The notes: generated by a model from the letters alone, not told the origin. A stretch of 64,000 bases of DNA from Myxococcus fulvus (GCF_900111765.1 NZ_FOIB01000014.1:1-64000); one strand, 5' to 3'; shown: positions 1-8,165, counted from the stretch's first letter. Made by a program: numbers and translations.

Positions 1-140
1 ATTGACTGCGGTTTCCGCAATCCTTCTCTTCTTCTTGGGCTTGCTATTTGGTTTTCAAAGACCGAGTCGCTTGTCTCTACCGCGACTTCTTGCTACCCTG
101 CGTCCGCCTTCGAATTCTTTCCGGCGTCAGCGGGGCGCCC
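1..140 (-). promoter_or_regulatory. rRNA-type leader with boxB/boxA-like antitermination site
   Basis: This is a transcribed leader on the minus strand running off the left edge. Read on that strand, a stem AGTCGC/GCGACT (87-82 pairing with 70-65) is followed directly by GGTCTTTGAAAACC (63-50). That order resembles a boxB hairpin followed by a boxA of the TGCTCTTTRAMA type seen in rRNA leaders. A further short hairpin, TGCGG-AAA-CCGCA (19-7), lies at the edge. With the tandem promoters just upstream this suggests that a 16S rRNA gene starts beyond position 1. The rRNA itself is not in the window, so a strongly expressed tRNA or other operon is not excluded. Confidence 0.65.
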
Positions 141-505
141 CTTCTATTTCATCTTCGCGTCCGCTGTCAACCACCCAGTTTCAGCTTTTCTTCTTTGCTG
201 CTCTCCGAAGTCCCCAGCGCCGCCCAGTGGCTTCCGCTGCTTTCTTCCGGAGGGGCGCGGCTTCTACCTCTTCGCCGCGTCCCGGATCAACCTATTTGGT
301 CAGATCCGTTTAATTTCTTTCGTCCGTCCCGGTGGATTGCTGCGATCACCGGTTCGTCGAGGGGCGCGGCTTCTATCACCACCGCGTTCCAGGTCAACAA
401 CCTTCGTCGACCTTTTTCTTCCCCCGCCGTTCGTTCCCCCAGGGCCGGAGCACCAGGGCGACGAGCAGGGGTCTAGTTACTACCTCGTCACATCCCGTCC
501 GTCAA
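141..505 (-). promoter_or_regulatory. Tandem sigma-70-type promoters, probably of an rRNA operon
   Basis: Three near-identical promoters occur at about 110-120 bp intervals on the minus strand: TTGACC (397-392) with TAGAAG (375-370), TTGATC (290-285) with TAGAAG (266-261), and TTGACA (170-165) with TAGAAG (146-141). Spacers are 16, 18 and 18 bases. Each -10 is followed by a GC-rich discriminator of the CCGCGCCCC or GGGCGCCCC kind, typical of promoters under stringent growth-rate control. A weaker fourth candidate, TTGACG (505-500) with TAGTAA (482-477) and a 17-base spacer, lies furthest upstream. No gene lies between these sites and def. The rRNA assignment rests on the repeated architecture plus the leader. 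Confidence 0.75.
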
Positions 506-620
506 ATACCGGATGATCCACCCGGCGGATTTTCCGGTCCGGTCCATTGGGGAACCCGGGAGGCCCTTGCGCCCCATCCCCGAATCGTCCGGCTCGCCGC
601 TCCGGCTGCCCCTCGACGGG

Positions 621-1130
621 TCAGCTCTCCTTCTGACGGGCCTTCGACTTCTGGAGCTTCTTCATCTTGTCCAGGATGAGCGTGCGCTTCAGCGAGGACA
701 GGTGGTCCACGAAGACGTGGCCATCCAGGTGGTCGATTTCGTGCTGAAGGATGTGGGCGATGCGCCCCTCCGCCTCCATCTCGTGCCACTCCCCCGTCCG
801 GTCCTGATAGCGGACCTTCACCTTGTGGAAGCGCGGACACTTCTCCCACTCCCGGGGGACCGAGAGGCAGCCCTCCTCCAGCTTCACCGGCTCCTTCTTC
901 TCCAGCACCTGGGGATTGACGATTTCGAAGGACGTCCCGTCCTCCCGCCCCACCAGCGCCACCCGAAGAGGCTCTCCCACCTGGTTGGCGGCGATGCCGA
1001 TGCCCTCGGCTTCCTTCATGGACTCGGCCATCTGCTCCAGGAGCGTCTGGAGGGCGGGACCGAAGTCCGTCACGGGCTTCGTGGGGGAGGTCAGGACCTT
1101 GTTGGGCCAGATAACGATTTCGCGAGCCAT
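621..1130 (-). CDS. def: Peptide deformylase
   Basis: This enzyme removes the formyl group from the N-terminal methionine of new proteins in the cytoplasm. The three family motifs are visible in order: GIGIAANQ (motif I, with Asn where many members have Pro), EGCLSVP with the metal-ligand Cys, and HILQHEIDHLDG with the HExxH metal site and catalytic Glu. The length of 169 residues is normal. The ATG at 1130 (MAREIV...) was chosen because it begins just before the conserved beta-strand; the frame stays open upstream to 1220 but that extension is Arg/Gly-rich and unlike the family. There is no strong Shine-Dalgarno. It stands alone, divergent from the next gene and upstream of the rRNA-type promoters. 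Confidence 0.95.
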   Translation of the reverse strand: MAREIVIWPNKVLTSPTKPVTDFGPALQTLLEQMAESMKEAEGIGIAANQVGEPLRVALVGREDGTSFEIVNPQVLEKKEPVKLEEGCLSVPREWEKCPRFHKVKVRYQDRTGEWHEMEAEGRIAHILQHEIDHLDGHVFVDHLSSLKRTLILDKMKKLQKSKARQKES

Positions 1131-1294
1131 GGGCGCAATCTGCCATGTGCGCCCCACCTTCGCCGCGCCATTCCGCATGTCCCCGGAACGAGGGAGCCCT
1201 GCCCAACCCCGGCGCCGCACCCTTCGGGACGCCTGCCCCGTCGGAGGCCCGCCTCCCAGCGCGGAGGTCCCCAGGTCTGCTAGACCTCGCCGCC

Positions 1295-1777
1295 ATGCAC
1301 CCGCACGCTCAGCTCCTCAACGACTTCTACTCGGCGTTCCAGCGCCGCGACGCCCAGGCCATGAACGCCTGCTACCACCCGGATGTGGAGTTCACCGACG
1401 AGGTCTTCGTCGGACTGCGCCACGCGGGCACCACGTCCATGTGGAGCATGCTCTGCGAGCGGGGCAAGGACCTGGAGCTCACCTTCCGCGACATCCAGGC
1501 CGATGACCGCTCCGGCCGCGCCCACTGGGACGCGACCTACACCTTCTCCACCACCGGCCGGAAGGTCCTCAACCGCATCGACGCGGAGTTCGAGTTCCGC
1601 GACGGCAAGATTGTCCGCCACCGCGACCACTTCGACTTCTGGGCCTGGTCACGACAGGCGCTCGGCCCCGCGGGACTGGTGCTCGGCTGGACGCCCCTCC
1701 TGCGAAACCAGGTCCGCGCCCAGGCCCGGAAGACGCTCGACAAGTACATGCGCGAGCGCGGCACCGCCGCTCCCTGA
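1295..1777 (+). CDS. NTF2-like / SnoaL-fold protein
   Basis: A 160-residue protein of the nuclear-transport-factor-2-like superfamily. It starts LLNDFYSAFQRRD and continues with NACYHPDVEFTDEVF, the helix-turn-strand opening typical of SnoaL-like domains, then alternating beta strands ending in FEFRDGKIVRHRDHFDFW. Members are small cone-shaped ligand-binding proteins or isomerases and hydrolases of varied substrate; nothing here fixes the reaction. The start at 1295 gives a normal-length domain; the open frame upstream is low-complexity. It is transcribed divergently from def with about 165 bp between the starts. Confidence 0.85.
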   Translation: MHPHAQLLNDFYSAFQRRDAQAMNACYHPDVEFTDEVFVGLRHAGTTSMWSMLCERGKDLELTFRDIQADDRSGRAHWDATYTFSTTGRKVLNRIDAEFEFRDGKIVRHRDHFDFWAWSRQALGPAGLVLGWTPLLRNQVRAQARKTLDKYMRERGTAAP

Positions 1778-1828
1778 GCAGCCCGCCTCACCGTCCTCGT
1801 TCCGGAAGGCCCCGGTGCGCCCCTCGAC

Positions 1829-2269
1829 TCAGGGCGCGCCTCGCACCTCGGGTGGACGCAGGGGCGAGACATCGGGCGCCACCCAGGCCGTCCTCGCCTC
1901 GGCGGAGTCGAGCGTCTGCTTCTGGTAGTGCCTCGACAGGAGCTTCGCGTCCGTCAGGTGCGGATTCGCCTCCAGCAGCTGCTCGAGCGACCGGGCCTCG
2001 GGGGTGCGCTCCATCCCGACCTGGACCAGCTCCATCCAGGCCCGCGTGAGCGTCTCGTGGTACTTGCCCGTGGCCCCAAGCGCGGCCGCGTAGCCCTGGA
2101 TGAGCGCTCGCACCCGCTGAAGCCCGCGGTCGAACCCCTGCTCCTCGCGCAGGCAGCACCAAGCCAGCCTCAGGTGCTCGCGATGCCCGAAACGCTCACC
2201 CGGGTACGTGGCCGAGGCCACCGCCGCCATGAAGGCCGCGTCCTCCAGCTGATTCCAATCCTCGCTCAT
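1829..2269 (-). CDS. Small conserved hypothetical protein coupled to MarR
   Basis: A 146-residue, probably all-helical cytoplasmic protein. A conserved-looking core reads HREHLRLAW, then a helix with IQGYAAALG, then KYHETLTRAW. I recognise this pattern from uncharacterised bacterial proteins but know no function. There is no signal peptide or membrane segment. Its ATG overlaps the stop of the upstream MarR gene in an ATGA, so the two are translationally coupled and the protein probably belongs to whatever response the regulator controls. Confidence 0.8.
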   Translation of the reverse strand: MSEDWNQLEDAAFMAAVASATYPGERFGHREHLRLAWCCLREEQGFDRGLQRVRALIQGYAAALGATGKYHETLTRAWMELVQVGMERTPEARSLEQLLEANPHLTDAKLLSRHYQKQTLDSAEARTAWVAPDVSPLRPPEVRGAP

Positions 2270-2736
2270 GTCGACCGGGTCCTCGTCCGCCTTCGCTTCG
2301 GGCTCTCGGACGGGTGATCCTTCCGGTCCACCTCGGCGATGGCCTCGAGCCCCGTCCTCAGACTCTCCACGTCCTCCTCTCCCAGCTGCCCCAGCACCAC
2401 CGCCTCCAAGGCCTCCAAACGCCGGTGCACCCGCGTCGCCAACGTCTGCCCCGGCCCCGTCAGGGAGACCTGGAACGAGCGCCGGTCCTCCGGCCGCGCC
2501 TCCCGCTTCACCAGCCGCTTCGCCTCCAACCGGTCCATGTAGCTGGTCAGCGTGGAGCGCTTGTGCCCGAAGGCCGCGTGCAGCTCGCTCAACGACGTGT
2601 CCCCCGCCTCCAACAGGTACGCCAGCAGGTGGGCCTCCCCCTGCGAGAGCCCCAGCGGAGGCACCGCCCCCTCCAGGAACAGGCCGATGCGATGCGTGGC
2701 CCGGTGCACCTCGAGAACGAATCTGAGCCGCTTCAT
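2266..2736 (-). CDS. MarR-family transcriptional regulator
   Basis: A 156-residue winged-helix repressor. The helix-turn-helix lies at about residues 45-75 (SLSELHAAFGHKRSTLTSYMDRLEAK, shown by its key residues S-L-S-E-L, K-R-S-T-L-T and R-L-E) and the wing contains KREARPEDRRSFQVSLT, the usual DxRxxxVxLT pattern with one substitution. The long C-terminal dimerisation helix ends in a basic tail. MarR proteins bind palindromic operators and release on small-molecule or oxidative signals. Two perfect dyads lie just upstream of the start codon and suggest autoregulation of this gene and its coupled partner. Confidence 0.93.
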   Translation of the reverse strand: MKRLRFVLEVHRATHRIGLFLEGAVPPLGLSQGEAHLLAYLLEAGDTSLSELHAAFGHKRSTLTSYMDRLEAKRLVKREARPEDRRSFQVSLTGPGQTLATRVHRRLEALEAVVLGQLGEEDVESLRTGLEAIAEVDRKDHPSESPKRRRTRTRST

Positions 2737-2754
2737 GATGCTCGCGCAACAATC

Positions 2755-2784
2755 ATTCCGCTTTCGGAATTTCCGAAATCGGAA
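2755..2784. promoter_or_regulatory. Tandem TTCCG-N4-CGGAA dyads, probable MarR operator
   Basis: Two perfect inverted repeats sit side by side: TTCCG-cttt-CGGAA at 2756-2769 and TTCCG-aaat-CGGAA at 2771-2784, with a 15-bp period. They start about 20 bp upstream of the MarR start codon. Local base composition is clearly AT-richer than the flanking genes. The position fits an autoregulatory operator overlapping the promoter; binding by this MarR is inferred. Confidence 0.65.
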
Positions 2785-2925
2785 CGAAAGCCTCTCCCCG
2801 GGGCATCCCGGGGCCCGCTGATGTGTGCACGAGGGATTCGCGACCCGAGCCAGGACGGCTCGTGGCCCGGGGAGCCCTCACCGCGGCGGCGAATCACCGC
2901 GGGAAGCGCCTCCGTGTTCCTGGGC

Positions 2926-3501
2926 TCAGGGCGTGGGGGCCTTGGCTCCCGCCGCCTTGGGCGGTGAGCCTCGGTACGCGAGGAGCGTGTAGTACGAGCC
3001 CGTCGCGTACCCCGGCAGCTTCTTCGGGTTGAACGAGCTAGTGCTCGACACCGTGCCGCCCACGTAGCCCGCGGGCATCTCCACCAGCTTCAGCGCGCAC
3101 CCCGCGAGCACCAGGCCCGCGACGGGGACGTCGTTCGACACCACGTTGCAGGTGCCCGTGGCCGCGAAGGTCCCCTCCGGGAGGACGAAGCGCATGTGGG
3201 CCGGCACCTGGTTCCCTGGCGCCAGCGGCGTGCCCGGCGTGATTCGCAGACAGGCAGTGGCCGTGCCCACGCTCTTCTGTCCCAGGTCCACCCACTTGCC
3301 ATCCTGCTCGCGAGCGCGCGGGACGTAGATGCCCGCGCCCAGCTTCACCGTCGCCTCGAAGGGCGCCGCCGCGCAGGCCGCCGCATCCGCGGGCTTCGTC
3401 GCATCCTCCTGCGTGCGGAACTGGAAGACCTCCGACTCCGCCCGCGCCTCGAACGCACCCGCGAACATCAACGCCACCACCGCGCCTTGCCACCGCGCCA
3501 T
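2926..3501 (-). CDS. Secreted hypothetical protein
   Basis: A 191-residue protein with a clear signal peptide (MARWQG, a hydrophobic stretch, then EARA before ESEVFQF) and six Cys in the mature part, suggesting a disulphide-stabilised extracytoplasmic domain. The rest is mostly short beta strands and loops; I recognise no family. The ATG at 3501 follows a good Shine-Dalgarno GGAGG about five bases away. It follows the TIGR02265 gene on the same strand with a gap of about 70 bp and may be co-transcribed. Confidence 0.8.
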   Translation of the reverse strand: MARWQGAVVALMFAGAFEARAESEVFQFRTQEDATKPADAAACAAAPFEATVKLGAGIYVPRAREQDGKWVDLGQKSVGTATACLRITPGTPLAPGNQVPAHMRFVLPEGTFAATGTCNVVSNDVPVAGLVLAGCALKLVEMPAGYVGGTVSSTSSFNPKKLPGYATGSYYTLLAYRGSPPKAAGAKAPTP

Positions 3502-3569
3502 CGGCACCTCCGTCGAGAGTCCACCCTCCCGGCGCGCCCGGTCCCTCCCTCCGGGGCGCGCCAGGACGG

Positions 3570-4190
3570 CTACTGCCAGGACAGCGTGTACTCGGCGTCG
3601 AGCGGCCCGGTCTTCTTGCCGCTCACCCGCACCTGCTTGCCACCGACGGCCTCGATGACCGCCTGGAGCACACCCTCGTGATAGGCCGGCGTCATGAAGT
3701 CGCGCTTCATGGAGAAGACACCGCTGGTGTCTCCCGTCCACGTCACGCCACGCTCACCGTAGCTCACCGCCGCCTTGTAGCCCGAGTGCAGGTTGCCCAA
3801 CATCCGCTTCGGGCTGTTCGACGCCAGCAGGAGCAACGTCTTGCCCGCCGCGGAGGACAGGAAGTCCGTCGTCGCCTGCACGCCCATCCGCCGCAGCGCC
3901 GCGTCGAAGCCCCCCAGCTTGGGCCCCATCACCTGCGCCGCCGTGAAGGCCAGCCTCAGGTACGCCTCCACCGGGTAGTTGAAGAAATCGACGTACTTCT
4001 TTTCTCCCGCAACGGCGAGGCAACGCTGCACCGCGGCCTCGCCATCGAGCACCCTGACCGCGCCAAGTACGCCATTGAAAAACAGTCCTCGCGCGGTGTC
4101 GTCGCGCGTCGCCAACGAGACGCGCTCCTCCAGCTCTCGTGCGAGTTGAGGTTCGAGCACGTCCAACTTCTGAGCCATGTCTGCCATCAA
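3570..4190 (-). CDS. TIGR02265 (DUF2378) family protein
   Basis: A 206-residue protein I assign to the TIGR02265/DUF2378 family, known mainly as a large paralogous family in Myxococcus and relatives and of unknown biochemical function. Supporting features are the R-G-L-F-F-N-G opening, the central FFNYPVEAYLRL stretch, and a C-terminal GGKQVRV...AEYTLSW ending. TTG at 4190, ATG at 4187 and ATG at 4178 are all possible starts; the GGAG at 4201-4198 best fits the first two. No signal peptide. Downstream, on the same strand, is the secreted protein. Confidence 0.8.
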   Translation of the reverse strand: MMADMAQKLDVLEPQLARELEERVSLATRDDTARGLFFNGVLGAVRVLDGEAAVQRCLAVAGEKKYVDFFNYPVEAYLRLAFTAAQVMGPKLGGFDAALRRMGVQATTDFLSSAAGKTLLLLASNSPKRMLGNLHSGYKAAVSYGERGVTWTGDTSGVFSMKRDFMTPAYHEGVLQAVIEAVGGKQVRVSGKKTGPLDAEYTLSWQ

Positions 4191-4226
4191 ACGGTGTCTC
4201 CATGAGGGGAAGGAGGCACCCGAAGT

Positions 4227-5339
4227 CTACAACCGGATGAGCTGCGCGCCGTAGTGGATGTTCGCGCCAACGGCCGCCACCAACACTATGTCTCCTCCTC
4301 CGAGGCGAACCCGCCCGCACGCCAGGTCCTCGGCCAACAGGATGAGCATCCCCGCGGCCGACGTATTGCCATACAAGTCGACATTGCAGGCCACCGCCTC
4401 CGCGGGTAGCCCCGCGCGCGACACGAACGCGTCCATCACCCGCTTGTTCGGTTGATGAAAGTAGTACCGCTTCACCTCACCCTTCAGGTCGGGTCGGGGA
4501 CTCAACACCGCGTCCAGGCACTTCTGCATGTACTCCGGATAGCTGCGCGCCACGCGGAAGCCATCCACCACGAAGGCCATGTCCGCCGGACGCGAGCGCC
4601 CCGGCTGGTAGGGCAGCTTCAGCGTCCCACCGCCCTTGCGGATGACCAGGTCCCCATGCGCGTTGCCGGAGAACGAGGCCAGGATGCCCGCACCTCCCGG
4701 CGCGTCCTCCTTCGTCTGCAGCACCACCGCGCCCGCCCCGTCCCCGAACACGTACATGGACAGATAGCCCTGCAGCGTCTTCGCCCGTCCGGGGCCCGGT
4801 GGCAGCTCGTCCTGGTACACTTCCCGGTTCACCAGCGGCGAGGTGAAGGCCGACGCCACCACCGCCACCGTGCGGAAGCGGCCCCCGTCCATCATCTTCT
4901 TCACCAGGTCCATCACGTACGTCGTGCCGCCGCAGCCATCGTCCACCAGCAGCGCGAACGCGTCCTCGCGCAGCCCCAGCCGCTGGTGCACCGCCATGGC
5001 GTCGTGGTTGAAGTGCGGCGCGTCCGGCGTGCACGTCACCACGAAGAGCGCGTCGAGCTCCCTCGCGTCCACGCCCGAGCTCTCCAGCGCCTTGCGCAGC
5101 GCCACCTCACACATGTCCGTGTTCGTCGCGGGGTAGAAGTGGCCGTCGTCCTCCGGCGGAGGCACCGCGCGCCCCGTCGCCTCGTCGAAGTCCCACAAGA
5201 ACCGCCGCTCACGGATGCCCAGCTTCTCCTCGATGCGCTCCGCAGGCCACCCGGGGATGGCCTTCGCGATGCGCGCGTTGCTCACCCGACGCGATGGAAC
5301 AAATGCTCCGGCACCGACGACACAGACATTGGGTGTCAT
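4227..5339 (-). CDS. Ketoacyl-ACP synthase III (FabH-like) family protein
   Basis: A 370-residue thiolase-fold condensing enzyme. It has the FabH-like N-terminus (GAGAFVPSRRVSN, then IEEKLGIRERRF), the nucleophile Cys in DDGCGGTTY, the His in YYFHQPNKR and the Asn in YGNTSAAG, completing the Cys-His-Asn triad of KAS III-type enzymes. It probably condenses an acyl thioester with malonyl-ACP or transfers an acyl group in secondary or lipid metabolism. No ACP or other fatty-acid gene is adjacent, so housekeeping FabH is unlikely. The ATG at 5339 follows a GAGG eight bases away; the frame extends to 5399 without a better start. Confidence 0.88.
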   Translation of the reverse strand: MTPNVCVVGAGAFVPSRRVSNARIAKAIPGWPAERIEEKLGIRERRFLWDFDEATGRAVPPPEDDGHFYPATNTDMCEVALRKALESSGVDARELDALFVVTCTPDAPHFNHDAMAVHQRLGLREDAFALLVDDGCGGTTYVMDLVKKMMDGGRFRTVAVVASAFTSPLVNREVYQDELPPGPGRAKTLQGYLSMYVFGDGAGAVVLQTKEDAPGGAGILASFSGNAHGDLVIRKGGGTLKLPYQPGRSRPADMAFVVDGFRVARSYPEYMQKCLDAVLSPRPDLKGEVKRYYFHQPNKRVMDAFVSRAGLPAEAVACNVDLYGNTSAAGMLILLAEDLACGRVRLGGGDIVLVAAVGANIHYGAQLIRL

Positions 5340-5848
5340 TTCATGGCCTCGTTTTTTCACAGCCACGCCGGATGGGAGGGATTCCCTGGCCCGTTGCATC
5401 GAGCAGGATTCACGCCAGATACGAAGCCCTTGAAATGACGGCCTGCCAACCCGGAAGCCGCTTCACTCTTGAAGACCCGCACGGCGCTCCGCTCTCTCAA
5501 CCCACTGGATTCACAGAGAGGACCGTGACGCTTCAGAAATGAAGCATCTTGCTGCGGAAATGAAGCAGCCTCGCCGACACATTGACTTCGAGTGCGGAGG
5601 CACTCCACCCGACGCGGCATCTCCAGAGCGCGACAACGCCGGGGTTGCGAGTGATTGCGCACTCTGAGTGCCGAGACATCTTGGACCCATGGCACAGGAC
5701 ACGCCAGGGCCTCCTGGGGTTCCCGGCCCTCGCTCGGGGATTTCCCGGATACTTCCCGGGGCGCGTGGGAGCGTGCCAGTGTGCGCCTCCGAAAGGCGTC
5801 GCGGGACCGCGCACTCCCGGAGCCGGGGGCCCGGTCGACGAATGGGTC
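5340..5848. promoter_or_regulatory. Intergenic region with paired GAAATGAAGCA repeats
   Basis: About 500 bp between the divergent KAS III-like gene and the MASE1 kinase. It is AT-richer around 5440-5580. An 11-bp direct repeat, GAAATGAAGCA, occurs at 5536-5546 and 5557-5567, exactly two helical turns apart. The first copy lies in a perfect dyad, GCTTCA-gaaa-TGAAGC (5530-5545), and the second inside GCTGC-N9-GCAGC (5551-5569). These look like paired regulator sites. The kinase frame is open back to 5582, but its first 89 codons do not look like protein. Confidence 0.45.
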
Positions 5849-7546
5849 GTGCCCTCGCTCGAGTCCTTCCCCCGCCGCTGGCAGCCCGTCCTCCGGCTGG
5901 TGCTCTTCACGGCCGCGTATGCGCTGGGGGCACGGCTGGGCTCGGTGCTGGCGTTTCCTCCCGAGCACGTCTCCGCCATGTGGCCGCCCAGCGGCGTGGC
6001 GCTCGCGGGGCTGCTGCTCACCCGGCACCGCGAGTGGCCCGCGCTCGTGCTGGCCGCCATCCTGGTCGAGCCCTTCGCCGTGGGCGCCTCACACGGGCCC
6101 GTCACCTCCACCGGCTTCGTCATCGCCGCGGGCAACCTGCTGGAGGCCATGGTGGGGGCGCTGCTGCTGCGCCGGGTGGTCCGCTTCCACCCCTCGATGG
6201 ACCGCGTGCGCGACGTGCTGGGACTGGTGGGGCTGGGCGCCCTGGGCGCCACCCTGCTCAGCGCGAGCCTGGGCATGAGCATGCTGCTGTCCGAGCAGCG
6301 CCTGGCCCCCGCGGACTTCTGGCCCGCGTGGCGCGTGTTCTGGGTGGGCAACGCCATGGGCGTGCTGCTCGTCGCGCCCCTGTTGCTCACCTGGACGGCG
6401 CGGGGGACCAGCGGGTGGAACCGGCAGCGACGACTGGAGCTGATGGCGCTCCTGCTGCTGCTCGGCGTGGCCACCCACTGGGTGTTCCGCATGCCACCGT
6501 CGGCCGCGCCTCCCGCCACCTTCCATCCTGTGACGTACCTGACGTTCCCGTTCCTGCTGTGGGCGGCCCTCCGCTTCGAGGCCCGGGGCATCACCATGGC
6601 CGCCGCGGTGATGTCCTCGCTGTCCCTGCTGCACACAGCCCTGGGCAACGGGCCGTTCGCCCAGTTCGCGTGGCACAACGACAGCCTCACCTTCCTCCAG
6701 TCCTTCCTCGCCGTGGCCAGCGTGTCCGGGCTGCTGCTCGCCAGCGCCCTCAGCGAGCGACGCCGCGCCCAGGAGGAGGTCAGCCACCTCAACCAGGAGC
6801 TGCGTCAGTCACTGCAGACGCTCGCCGCCACCCAGGCCACCCTGGTGCAACGCGAGCGCATGGCCGCGCTCGGCGAGCTGAGCGCCACCGTGGCCCACGA
6901 GGTCCGCAATCCGCTGGGCGCCATCTCCAACGCGCTCGCCGCCATCCGACGCCTGACACCCCAGATGGCCACCGGCCCCACCGGCTCCCTGATGGACATC
7001 ATGGACGAGGAGGTCGAGCGACTGGCCCTGCTCGTCAATGACCTGCTCGACTTCACCCGTCCCGTCGAGCCCCGGCTGCGCAGCCAGTCGCTCGGCCCCG
7101 TGGTGGAGGGCGCGCTCGTGGCGTCACTGCGCTCGGGGGGCTCGGGCATCAACGTGTCACGCGACCTGGACGAGACGCTGCCGCCCATCGCGCTCGACGC
7201 ACACCTGCTCCACGTGGCGCTCACCAACCTGTTCACCAACGCCGTGCAGGCCATGCCCGCCGGTGGCAGCTTGGTCACCCGCATCGAGACGGATGTGCGC
7301 TCGGGCACGCCTCACGCCCGGCTCACCATCTCCGACACCGGGCATGGGATGACGGACGAGCTGCAGCAGCGCATCTTCGAGCCGTTCTTCACCACGCGCG
7401 CCAGTGGCACCGGGCTGGGGCTCGCCATCGTCCGACGCATCGTCGACGGACACCACGGCGAGGTCATCGTCCACAGCACCGTGGGCCAAGGCACCACCTT
7501 CACCGTGTGGTTGCCCTATGCGGGGGAGACTCGCGCCGTGGCTTGA
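5849..7546 (+). CDS. MASE1-domain sensor histidine kinase
   Basis: A membrane sensor kinase of about 565 residues. The first 300 or so contain roughly eight hydrophobic helices with the MASE1 signatures MWPPSG and GNAMGVLLVAPLLL. A short coiled coil (SEQERR-type linker rich in Q and E) leads to HisKA with the phospho-acceptor in VAHEVRNPLGAI, then HATPase with the N box NLFTNAVQAMP, DTGHGM and GTGLGLAIVRR. There is no receiver. The start is uncertain: no in-frame ATG lies near the first membrane helix, and the GTG at 5849 was chosen because upstream codons look non-coding. No response regulator gene is adjacent, so this is an orphan kinase. Confidence 0.88.
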   Translation: MPSLESFPRRWQPVLRLVLFTAAYALGARLGSVLAFPPEHVSAMWPPSGVALAGLLLTRHREWPALVLAAILVEPFAVGASHGPVTSTGFVIAAGNLLEAMVGALLLRRVVRFHPSMDRVRDVLGLVGLGALGATLLSASLGMSMLLSEQRLAPADFWPAWRVFWVGNAMGVLLVAPLLLTWTARGTSGWNRQRRLELMALLLLLGVATHWVFRMPPSAAPPATFHPVTYLTFPFLLWAALRFEARGITMAAAVMSSLSLLHTALGNGPFAQFAWHNDSLTFLQSFLAVASVSGLLLASALSERRRAQEEVSHLNQELRQSLQTLAATQATLVQRERMAALGELSATVAHEVRNPLGAISNALAAIRRLTPQMATGPTGSLMDIMDEEVERLALLVNDLLDFTRPVEPRLRSQSLGPVVEGALVASLRSGGSGINVSRDLDETLPPIALDAHLLHVALTNLFTNAVQAMPAGGSLVTRIETDVRSGTPHARLTISDTGHGMTDELQQRIFEPFFTTRASGTGLGLAIVRRIVDGHHGEVIVHSTVGQGTTFTVWLPYAGETRAVA

Positions 7547-7596
7547 GCGGGTGCTGCTCTCGGGGCGGGTGACCTCACGCCTCCTGGGTTGCTTCA

Positions 7597-7625
7597 CACG
7601 GGCACCGCGTTCGACGGTGCCCGTG
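7597..7625. terminator. Bidirectional terminator between convergent genes
   Basis: A perfect 11-bp stem CACGGGCACCG (7597-7607) pairs with CGGTGCCCGTG (7615-7625) across a seven-base loop. It lies between the convergent stops of the MASE1 kinase and the SSB-tip protein. There is no long T run, as is common in very GC-rich genomes. Confidence 0.7.
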
Positions 7626-7640
7626 AGGACCGCTCGAAGC

Positions 7641-8165
7641 TCAGAACGGGATGTTGTCGTCGTCGTTGGGCGGCGGGACGTCGTCCTGGTAGCCACCACC
7701 ACCGCGGCCACCAAAGCTGTCGCCACCACCGCGACCGCCGCCATAGCCGCCGCCCTCGTTGCCACCGCCGCCGCCCTGCTGACGCGCCATCTCCGCCTCG
7801 ATGGCGGAGAGCAACTGGCGCTCCTTGTCGTGCCAGCGCGACTTGCTCGGGTCGTTCAGCGAACGACGCGCGCCATTCGCGTAGAACTCCAGGTCCTGCA
7901 TGCTCGCTCCCGCGACGGGCGCGCCCTTGCTGCGGCCGTAGTTCGGGAACACCATTCCGTCCCCGCCACCGCCGCCACCACCCGCGCTCGGCGCCGACCG
8001 ACGGGGGGCCGCGGAGGCCGCGTCCGGCGTCGAGCCGATGGACAACTCTCCCATCCGCAGCGTGAAGCCTTCCTCGCTCCTGAACGCCGTGCCCACGCGC
8101 ACCTGCTCCACGCGACCATCGGGGCGACGCACCGCCACCGTGACTGGATAGCCTTGCTCACTCAT
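7641..8165 (-). CDS. Gly-rich protein with SSB-like C-terminal tip
   Basis: A 174-residue cytoplasmic protein in three parts. Residues 1-50 form a beta-rich region (GYPVTVAVRRPDGRVEQVRVG). After a Gly spacer, residues about 72-130 read FPNYGRSKGAPVAGASMQDLEFYANG followed by a charged helix; this resembles the small G-K-x-K-G-x-P domain found at the C-terminus of ExoX-type nucleases. A Gly/Arg/Asp linker follows and the protein ends NDDDNIPF, very like the acidic DDDIPF tip by which single-stranded-DNA-binding protein recruits partners. No OB fold is obvious, so this is not SSB itself. Role in DNA repair or replication is inferred. The ATG at 8165 gives the conserved start. Confidence 0.8.
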   Translation of the reverse strand: MSEQGYPVTVAVRRPDGRVEQVRVGTAFRSEEGFTLRMGELSIGSTPDAASAAPRRSAPSAGGGGGGGDGMVFPNYGRSKGAPVAGASMQDLEFYANGARRSLNDPSKSRWHDKERQLLSAIEAEMARQQGGGGGNEGGGYGGGRGGGDSFGGRGGGGYQDDVPPPNDDDNIPF

